Source: Angiostrongylus vasorum (Eukaryota > Nematoda > Chromadorea > Rhabditida > Metastrongylidae). Taken from it: a stretch of 64,000 bases of DNA. Of this stretch, positions 1-8,993 are shown piece by piece. Every line of letters begins with the position of its first letter. Within the stretch, counting starts at the first letter, position 1. The stretch is taken from positions 1,364,001-1,428,000 of the forward strand of contig JADANN010000120.1 of NCBI GenBank assembly GCA_018806985.1, given 5' to 3'. Under the pieces are notes generated by a model. That model had not been told where the DNA came from and made no database searches. It saw nothing but the letters and a program-made list of their open reading frames with translations. The translations under genes were made by a program, and so were the position numbers.

Positions 1-1512
1 GTGAAGTATTGAAAAACACCTGGCCCGGATAGGATAGGATCTGAGCACCTGAAAAACTTTCTGCCAGCATCATCAACACAGTTGTTCGGCTCTTCACACG
101 TTACCTGCCTGAATGCAAGTTCCCTACTCAGTGGAAGACCAGCAAGACTTTGTTATTGTTAAAGAAGAGTAATCTGCACGATATCTGCAATTATCGACCA
201 GCCTGTTTCCTGTCTGCTTTCCACAATCTCTTCACTCGAGTCATCCTAAGCATGTTTGGCAGTACAGTGGACAAGTCACAAGCCATATGTGAACTACCAG
301 GGTTTCTAAAGTGATCCAATACTATGGGCTACATCCGCACGAAAACAAATTTCATCGAACTATCATGAGAGTACAAGAGACCGCCTTCTCTCATTTCCAC
401 CGATTTAAAGAAGGCTTTCAACTCAGTCTGAGATCGAAGTAATCATGGAAGCTCTGGACAGCCAAGACGATTCTTACTCAGTTTATAAGGATTCTTCGTG
501 AGCTATCTAAAAATTTCACAACCAAAATATCACTATAATCTAACGATATTAACATCGACGTCAGAGGAGGAGTTAGGCAAGGCAATACCACTTCGCCAAA
601 ATTACTTACCACCGCCTTCGAGAACATCTTGCGGACACTGGAGTGGGACGACGTGGGAGTGAGAATCGATGGTCGGCAATTACACCATCTTCGCTTCGCT
701 GATGACATCGATCTTATAACACCAACATTAGCCAGAAGGAATGAATGCTTTCCGACTTTGTTAATGCTTGTGGATAGATTGATCTTCGTGTAAATTTCAC
801 AAGAACGACGTTCATAGGAAATATTGATTTCGTATGCTCCATTCACGCTCAACGGAATGAATACCTACGAATGCTCCAGCTAAGTCTATGTAGATCGCAA
901 AATCAACTTGAACAACGACTTAGCTCTCGGGTTGAACAAGTGAATGAGAGCGGCTTAGACAACTTTCGATAGCATCGAGGTTGCACTGAGGAGAACAAAG
1001 GACATGGAACTCCGTGCGCACCTCTTCAACTGTACAATTCTTCCAGCTTTAAGAAATACGTCAGAAACATAGTCGCTGCGTAGATAGGATGACAGATCAC
1101 TCAGCGTTGTACAAAACGGAGTCGAAAGGACGATAGTAGGAATGTTCCATATCACAGAAATGAGGGAGGAACCTGAAGCTCCGATCTAGATGAACCATAA
1201 AAAATTAAAGATCTCTGTTCTACAAGCCTTGTCGAAGACAAGATGAGCTGGGCAAATAGTGCATATGAGCGACTACTGATGGACAGGAACGGTTAGTGAC
1301 TGAACTCGGAATGTCAAACGTGCTGCAGTAGGGCCACCGATGCGGAGGTAAAAGTGCTTCACTAGAACACGAAAATAAAGACATTGATGCTCAATGAGTC
1401 CCTAAAGCTAGCAGAACACTGGGCTACTCTTCTACGAAACAGTGAGAAATGGAAGGTTTACTGGTGCATATTTGAGTCACTCAACGAACAATGGAAGGAC
1501 AGGTGGCAGGTG
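1..1512 (+). pseudogene. Decayed RTE-type LINE, reverse transcriptase part (5' truncated by window edge)
   Basis: Translating the plus strand in shifting frames gives the RT core of an RTE-clade non-LTR retrotransposon: a LFTRYLPEC...QWKTSK block near 90-160, NYRPACFLS near 190, GGVRQGNTTSPKL near 555-600, the catalytic RFADDIDLI box at about 690-715, and the C-terminal region of the ORF from 950 to about 1500. The order matches the better preserved copy at 21.4-27.4 kb. Stops and frameshifts occur throughout, so the element is dead. Minus-strand open frames here are shadows. RTE proteins normally carry an N-terminal apurinic-type endonuclease; that part would lie before base 1. Confidence 0.85.
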
Positions 1513-1710
1513 TTCAATAATTAGTGAAATAATAAGGGCACATGTAGCAGCGCTAAAGTAAACATTTTGTTGTTGGATCAATCCACAACTCGGGTTAGGT
1601 TGGCCCACCATCTCTCTGGGGCGGGCTAAATTGGCTCCAGACTTCTGTGGAAATAGCGTCAACCGATCCACAAACGTCAGCTTGTGCCTGTGGTGAAGAT
1701 TTACGAGATC

Positions 1711-1796
1711 TACTCCCCGGAAAGGACAATAGCGCGTTCGTTCCCCACTGAACGCGCTACTCCCCGGAAAGGACAATAGCGCGTTCGTTCCCCACC
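1711..1796. repeat. Tandem duplication, 47-bp period
   Basis: The block beginning TACTCCCCGGAAAGGACAAT starts at 1711 and again at 1758, nearly identical for about 39 bases. The same GC-rich block occurs once in the fold-back element at 59080-59241, so this is an internally duplicated relative of that repeat. Confidence 0.8.
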
Positions 1797-1810
1797 GCAA
1801 ACACCTGCGG

Positions 1811-2160
1811 TCCGGAGTTTTGCAAATATCTCAGCAATCTTGTGGTTGTATTTCGCATAGCAATAACCTGCCATAAAAAGTATAAAAGGCAGAAAATAAA
1901 AAAGCTAAACACTATAGCAGTGTTATCTTAAGAGCATGGGAGAGCCATGTTCCACTGGAATTCATTGGCATTGGTCAAGAACTAAATTCCTCAATTTGCA
2001 GCCACACGGAAATCTAAACGCTTTCTGTATGACAGATTTATCGATGACTAAGACAATGGTTTTAACCTTTTTTTTTCATTTACTGTCTACTACAGTTTTC
2101 ACGCCAAGGTATTTTGAGAAACCAACCACAATCATGCTGAGATATTTGCAAAACTCCGGA
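1811..2160. repeat. Inverted-repeat element, 26-bp perfect arms
   Basis: TCCGGAGTTTTGCAAATATC plus six further bases at 1811-1836 is the exact reverse complement of 2135-2160. Similarity continues inward for about 20 bases with mismatches (TTGTGGTTG on both arms). The same arm sequence bounds the 59-kb fold-back element in the opposite order, so this may be two neighbouring partial copies rather than one unit. The interior holds an open frame of 89 codons with no recognisable protein. Confidence 0.7.
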
Positions 2161-2776
2161 CAGCAGGTGACAACAGACAATGGTTTTATTTCTACCACAC
2201 AGTGATGTCACTATGAAGACTTATTCGAGAGCTTTGGCTGAAGTCGTTAGAATCGAATCGGTAACTTGGTGTTTCATGAGCAACAGTCGTACTGCTATTC
2301 CTACATCACTTAGAAGCATATTTCTCATGTTACATGTCCCAACAAGTCTGTTTTCGTATAATCAGATTCGCTCATCTTAAGTCTCCATACGCATGAAATT
2401 CGGAGAAAAAAAGTGGGAAATCAGACATTTTCAGATTTGATTGCAAGACTTAGTTGGATAAAATGGCAACGATTGGGAATGGAACCGGTCGAATGAAATG
2501 GACTGATATTTTTCCTTTTCGTTCCTTCTCGTACACCACAATTGTAACTGATGATGGAAATATTTATATATTTACAAATGGAAAAAAATGAAAGATATCG
2601 ATTAGAACACGTGATTTTCGTTATGCACATCGCCTTCAGCTTTGCGCAATGAATTGTTTCAAAATGAATTGGCAACCCGACGGTCGAAATATCTGGATGG
2701 ATGACAAGAACTGGTCTCTATCAAAATGCATTACTAGTAATAAATGAGATTAGGATGATGAGCAGAGGAGTTGTTG
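2161..2776. other. Stretch without recognised gene
   Basis: This is AT-rich DNA downstream of the EB-module gene. Open frames are short and unlike any family I know. It probably contains the 3' UTR of the minus-strand gene, but I see no clear AATAAA on that strand close to the stop. Confidence 0.5.
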
Positions 2777-3945
2777 CTAATTTCGTGTGGAGTGTTTGTT
2801 TCCAAACAATTGCTCTACTCCCGTAAGAATCGTATTCAAACTGAGCGGATCGTCCGGATTCGTACAACGAGTCCCAAGGATGTTGTCTCGGACTTGTTTG
2901 TAGCCACATAAACATTGACATGTCCCATACCTACAGTCCGTAAAACTCGGACATTGTTTCTTGGATAGGCAACGCTGTCCAAGTTGCGCTTTTTGAAGAC
3001 ATCGATCCGTTGAAGCGACCTCATCCAACTGGTTGCAACTTTTTTGACAGGTTGGAAATCGATCATCGTTGTTCGGGTGATAGCCAAGTTTGCACTGACA
3101 GGTTCCAAGGGTACATGACATTGAAATTCCGCCTTCACACTGTTGATCGATTTGGCACGGATCGTCTCGATGAGCTATCGAAAGACATTGGTCATTAACG
3201 TATAAAGGAGTTGGGTCGCGACACGGCCGTGGGCAACATAGAGAAGATTTCCACCCTGGTTCACTGATAGAGTAGCAGAAGTGGGTGAGAGGCCGACATT
3301 TAGATTCTGGCGGCGAGCCGGCGTCACATGATTGGCTAAGGTCTGGTTCTCCGTAAGGGCAACGCAATCGGCAGCAATGTCCGACATATGGACTTCCGTA
3401 GGTAACACACCGATAACCGAGTGGACAGCTATCAGTGTTTGCAGCATTCTCAAGCATGTCAACATCGTTCACGAATAACCGACGACATGTTTGTCGTGGA
3501 TGCATTCCATCCGGACAAACAGCATAGCAGAATCCCCGCATTATGTCTCTGGTTGTGCCGGCAGCACACTGACAGGTTCCACCAACGCATGCATTGAATG
3601 GATCCACACACTCACTGTCCTTCTCACACACTTGACCATAATGAGCGACGCGAGTACATTCAACACCATACAGCTGTTGTCCAGTTGGACACGGTACTAC
3701 GCACTCCCCATCCACAATACTTCCGCCCCAACATTCGCATCGACCGTCACGACATAACAAAGGTGGTTTGCAATCACGTTGACAAGTATCGCCTATCTTT
3801 GATGGAGCAAGTCGGCAAACGGTGGTTCTGTCATCGATATCGAACTCTTCAAAATTGGTTGGACATGTGCATCTGGCGTTCCGACAGACCGTATTCATTC
3901 CATAACATTCTTCATCGAATAAACATCTATTGCCGATGAGTTTCT
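2777..3945 (-). CDS. EB-module gene exon 2
   Basis: The exon begins after CGTTTCAG and runs uninterrupted for 1169 nt to a TAG stop. It encodes all the cysteine-rich modules. The C-terminal tail of about 25 residues after the last cysteine is plain and has no membrane segment or GPI-like signal. Confidence 0.85.
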
Positions 3946-4856
3946 CTGAAACGCTTTTTAAAACCAGGTTTTTAGTTTACATAGGGGAAAATGTTCAAAT
4001 ACCCAGGCATTCTTAGTACTGAAACTTGCAGCACTTTATTCTGAAGACTAAGAAAGGTGGTTTATACGACTCATCATCGTACCCATGAATACTAATCGAT
4101 GGTTTCCGATAAAACGTTTCCTACAGAAGACATCATTTTTTTAAATAGTGTTTCTATGCAACTGTGTCCATTGATGTGCTGTTAAGAACCGCAGAAAAAA
4201 CAAAGCATCATACATAGTGAAGTACCAGCACCACAAATCTATGGTAAAGCTTTAAAAAGATGGAAGAAATAACTAGTGCAAATCTCAAAGAGGATGATGT
4301 ATGCCGTAAGCAGAGGAAGAGGGCAAATGAAAATACATGAAGTGTTCTTACGTGAATAACAAATGTTAGCCGAAGAATCATAGACATCGGTCCTTACATA
4401 TTTTCCGTTATTTCCTTAAATCAGATCAAAACTCCTTTGTGTCACATTGATGTCATTAGTTAATAAAGAACGGTAGAGTAAAGGGGAATATGAGTCACAC
4501 AGTTACGTTCTTGGGTTGAACTAGTTAATCGAGAACGGTGGTAATAGAAACGAAGAACCAGGCATATGAACTGCATTGCCACCTTATCTCGCGACCGAGT
4601 CCATAGCTGTAGAACAGGAAAAAACTCGTTTACTTATCAAATACCCTTAAAATCAGCACAATAAGTGACGTCGAATGGTGTAGAGAGGTCACTCCACGCA
4701 GTAGGTGTGCACATCGTTGAAGTGGCTGCGGGCAGATTCGACAACAGCGTAACTCTGGTTGATGGAGTCAGGAGTGATATGAAACTCACGTGTACATGGT
4801 ACATCGAATGCGTGGGCGATTCCGATCGATATCGCGATCGATAGCAGTGGCGACAT
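2777..4856 (-). CDS. Secreted cysteine-rich EB-module / lustrin-type protein (two exons)
   Basis: Exon 1 is 4856-4790 and exon 2 is 3945-2777; together they encode 411 residues. Exon 1 gives MSPLLSIAISIGIAHAFDV, a typical signal peptide, then ends in C|GTGAGT. Exon 2 starts after a TTTCAG acceptor and the split codon C|AG restores the frame exactly. The mature protein is dense in cysteine: EB-like modules at about residues 30-66, 74-119, 126-176, 282-326 and 345-383, with a lustrin-like block (CPxGxxC...CCxxxCP, residues about 195-278) in the middle. EB modules are nematode-expanded extracellular domains often found with Kunitz or other disulphide-rich modules; the function is generally unknown. 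A secreted or cuticle/matrix role is inference. The frame is intact. A small extra exon in the 844-bp intron cannot be excluded, but phase does not require one. Confidence 0.85.
3946..4789 (-). other. Intron of the EB-module gene
   Basis: An 844-bp GT-AG intron inferred from matching phases on both sides. It is AT-rich, with no repeat or nested gene recognised. Confidence 0.7.
4790..4856 (-). CDS. EB-module gene exon 1 (signal peptide)
   Basis: The start ATG is at 4856-4854. The exon holds 22 codons plus one base, with a GTGAGT donor. It is too short and in the wrong frame to appear as a long open frame. The hydrophobic core and an Ala-His-Ala cleavage region are visible. Confidence 0.8.
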
Positions 4857-6439
4857 GTTCGCTGGTTAAGTGGGACGGACGGCGCGCAATGACGGTGGTG
4901 GTGGTGGATGACGGTGATATCCCCTCCCAGATAGGTCTCGGTTTACGAATCCACCCCCCCACCCTTTTACTTCTATTTTTTGTGCACTTCCAAGAGGGTT
5001 CCTTATCTTCTGGACAACATTTCATTACCTCGCGATTACCAGCCAGCCATGTTTGCAACACTTTACGTTACAGTCGCTTCTAGAGAATTTTATAGATATA
5101 ATGGCACAATAATGTTAAAGTTTTGCACTTCATATTAAAGTTGTCTTTAAACTCCTTTAGACCCGCAGTCGTTCTATTCTCCTGTAGAATCTTCGTCCTA
5201 ATCAGTAATGTTGAATACGTTGATAAAGTCTGTTACTTAATAGAAATTTTCCAGCAACGCACTGTTTTAGCCATTGCATGTTTCATCGGATATTTTCTGA
5301 TTTGAAAATCAATGAACTGCACAACTGCAAGATATGCTAGAAATATTATGCATGGTATAACCTTGATACAGTAAGCTCCTGTGTGCTAAACCCCTCATGA
5401 CTACAAGAACGTTTCAGCTCTTATTAGGCGTATTACGATTATATCTGATCCAGTGTTCATTTATTTTAGACCTATTTTGTATTATCCAGCATGATGGAAG
5501 AAATTATGACTCCAATGCAAGATCGGCATGAAGGCATCTTTCTGAGAGAAATGAGTTGTACGTTATACGACCAGTTGCTGAATAGTTGATAGGAATTTAG
5601 ATGTGAAATCTGTAAGATTTTATTTCGTACTTTTATTTTGTCTTTTCGTGAAATCTGAATACCAAAATATTCTGCAGCCATTGAAAAAGACGTATTTTAT
5701 AATGCCGATTATGATGGACTTTCTAAAGACACTGCCCAAGTTCACATAACGATTTCATGTGCCAAAAAAATTGCTGTGTAAAAATTCTAGCCCCCATGAC
5801 GTCGAAAATAAAGACAGAGACGAAGCATCGCGCTTATCGGGCACCAAATATGAGAGGATTTCAACAGGAGGTTACTTAGATGGGTGGTCGAATGGCTCGT
5901 CTTCACGAAGGATCGCGTGGGCTCCAAAGCAGCTCCCGTTTAACTGGTAGTTGCCTAGCCGCAAAAAAAATCTTCTCATCTTAGAGCCTCGAGATAACAG
6001 GTTAGTGTTTCGCCGAGTCCTCACCACATTCAGCTGCAAGTCAGCGTCATAGTGTCATTTTCTCCCTCGTGTCTAGGTGCTACCAGGACCACAGTGTCCT
6101 ATTAATATCCTTAGATAGGCTTCAGAATAAAAATGTCGAGCTCTTCATAACTTTGGAAGAACCCACTACTATTATGGTCAGAACCCCTTTCTACTTTGTT
6201 GTTCAACAGATAGAGGAGCACTACTCTCCAGAATGTGGCATTAAACTATTGCAGCAGTTGATGAAAATACGGCCAATAAAGTGGAATGCATGTAGGAAGG
6301 ATAGAAGGTGGCATTGCCGTTCGATACGAACAAGAGCCGTCTCGATCCATGCCTCTGGTCTATCGTGCCTTTCATTCACTTGGAGATGGAAAATTCCACA
6401 TCTCAGATATTAGGCCCACGTAGGATAAGATGGTTCCCA
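4857..6439. other. Intergenic stretch, no gene recognised
   Basis: Upstream region of the EB-module gene, running toward the calumenin 3' end. The short open frames (for example near 5123, 5472 and 6069) show no family resemblance. A promoter for the minus-strand gene is expected just above 4856, but no motif stands out. Confidence 0.5.
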
Positions 6440-6690
6440 GCAAATCTACAAAAGCGGGGCACTGGCTATGATGAAAGTCTAGGAACGCCTAGCAATGTTC
6501 TCTCAAGATTCAGAAAAAATCGAATCAACCAGCATTCAAGGTCATTTATAAAGATGACTGGAAATCCTCAACCAACAGCCAAATCCACACGCGAAAAGGT
6601 CGAATTTCCTAGATGACAGATGCGAGGAAGCGAGTCGAGTGAAAGAAGTGCTGGAATTGACACAACATGTAATGTGAGTTCCTGTAAAGA
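6440..6690 (+). repeat. SINE-like repeat family 4, copy 1
   Basis: Shares the string of blocks ...TCAAGATT..., ACCAGCATTC, ...CAACCA(A)CAGCCAA, ACACGCGAA, GAAGAAGTGCTGGAATT.GACACAACATGT with copies at 9640-9826 and 15882-16170. The tRNA-like head seen in the third copy is not obvious here. Confidence 0.6.
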
Positions 6691-6984
6691 GAACTCAGAA
6701 GTTCGTTCGTGAGCAGCTGCATATATAATATATAACCACATTTCCATGACACCAATGCACATTTCTCAATGTCTGCAAAACGGTACTATGGAATTCTGCT
6801 TCTGCTCTCTGTACTAGTGCAGGCATAACTCCATTCAAATTAACCTGCAATGGCAGTCTAAGTTTAACTCCAAAAAAGTGTAATTCTCTAAAGAAATTTG
6901 CTCCGACTCAGCGGTCAACATTCCTCGTTTATTCAAACTTTTGCTTTCACAGTAATGAGAATTTGAATCACCCAGCAACTATTA

Positions 6985-7033
6985 CATGTATATACATACA
7001 TATGTATGTATACATACGTACACACATACAAAC

Positions 7034-7084
<51 letters not shown>

Positions 7085-7085
7085 A
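6985..7085. repeat. TA-rich microsatellite
   Basis: CATA/TACA-type simple repeats run into a TA dinucleotide tract of about 45 bases (about 7037-7081). Confidence 0.9.
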
Positions 7086-7337
7086 CAAGTCTTCTGACAA
7101 AAGTGACTCATTTATTAGACATAAAATAATTATATAACACAAGTACAACGATAATGAACACAAGTGAGAGTCAAGACAGGCCAACAATTATCATATAAAT
7201 GGGCGAGAAAAACAAAAATAAGATATGACCAGTTTTTAGAAATCATTCGAAAAAGAACAAGGCACTCGCTAACCATTCTACTATACTGTTAGCCATGGCA
7301 GTCTATTTTTCTGACAGATTTTCTTAGGTGTATCATC

Positions 7338-7448
7338 TCATAGCTCAGCCGGATCGTGTTTCTGAAGCTGTTCACCATAATCCGTGGCTTGCGAGCCTAC
7401 GAACGTGTCGTAATGAGCAAGTATCTCTTCTAGCGATAACTTCCCATC
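7338..7448 (-). CDS. calu-1: calu-1 exon 9 (EF-hand 6 end and C-terminus)
   Basis: After TTTTTTAG, 36 codons complete EF-hand 6 ([16 protein letters not shown]) and end HDPAEL before TGA. This matches the known C-terminus style of nematode calumenin. Confidence 0.9.
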   Translation of the reverse strand, partial: DGKLSLEEILAHYDTFVGSQATDYGEQLQKHDPAEL

Positions 7449-8943
7449 CTAAAAAATATGGAGCTCTTATAAAACTCTGCGAAAGCGAACTATTTGCCCT
7501 AGAAAATACATATAAAGGATAAAAAAAATTTGACATAATCAAGTATCGTTACAGGAGATTTAATGCATATCTGGCCTATACAAGGATTCGCCATGATCTA
7601 CCGATGTATCAAATCAGTGCCGTTATTCCCTTAGACAAGTCTGGTAGCAATTTGCCGACCCAGGAGGGATGGAAGCCTTGGTGAGTCTGGAGTGAGTGAG
7701 AGGGGGGTACGGGATCGATACCATATGCAATGAAGGGCGCCCTTAGCCACAGCACTGCACGTGTTCCTTCAGAATATATAAGGCTTGCATAGCAAGTAGG
7801 ATACGAATGAAATAGAAACTGTTCAGGAACTCTGTTATTCCCTTAAACTGCTCATGAAGCAATAAACAATTCAGTAATACTTGTTGGAGACCATAGTGCC
7901 GTTGGAATTTCTACCGGTAATTGGTTTTTGAAATAAAATTCGCCGCGTGCCACGAGCCTAGCAATCCTAATAGAACAGATTGAAATGCAGTGGGTCTTTG
8001 AAAAAACTCGTGCAAAATACACCAACGAAATGAAAACGGGGTTCATTTCTAACCGAAACCCAACTACAATAAACAAGTCCGTCCTAATCGAACAATTCTG
8101 ACCCGATCATAACAAGTAAGAGTGCTCCAATTTAACAACTGATGGCCCGAACACAAATGTATACAACGCGACGCAGATTTGCACACCGAGGTGCAAAAAC
8201 ACATTCTCAATAGTACGAAAACCAGTCATTTTCACTGATAAGAACAGTTCCCGTAACCAGAAACTTGCCTTGTTATCATCTGCAATGCCGACAAGGTGGC
8301 GAGCTTCAGCCTCGGCGTGGTCGAAACCAACGGGCATGATCCAGTCTCTCATCTCCCTCCTTTATGAAGAAGCTTGGTTAATTAATACTTCATTGAAATC
8401 AAAGTTAAAAACAAGAGATAATTGATTTGTTGTGTCGAATAAGTGCTACATTAACCTGATTGAGCTTTCCATCTCCGTCTTTGTCTCTATGCTCCTTGAA
8501 CATATCGCGTTCAGACTGAACCCAGTCGGGCTCCTGCAATGGAGTTTTTTTGATTTTTAAAAAGTTATTTTTGGCTTCAGACATATATGAAAAGGAACAC
8601 CGTTATTGGTATACCTTCCCATTAAGCTCTGGATAGTCTTCAGGTCGATACATATCTCCGATGTATTCTTCTGCATCAACGTAGCCATCCTTGTTCTTAT
8701 CGATATCTTCAACAGTCTCCTGCAATACATATTTGAAGCTAAAGTGCTTAAACAAACACACATATACGCACATATAAGTAAGCACAAACATATATGTGCA
8801 ACAAACTTGCACACAAGCGCACATATTTACGTAAACATACACACATCAATAATCATTCAGGTACATACATACACCGAGGCATAGACACACATGTACAAAC
8901 ATAAGCGCGCACACACACGCACGTGAATATATATACATATATG

Positions 8944-8993
<50 letters not shown>

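Noticed and set aside
7852..8352. Minus-strand frames inside calu-1 intron 8
   Set aside because: The frame at 8107-8352 begins as true exon 8 and runs past the GC donor into intron; the other is intronic noise.
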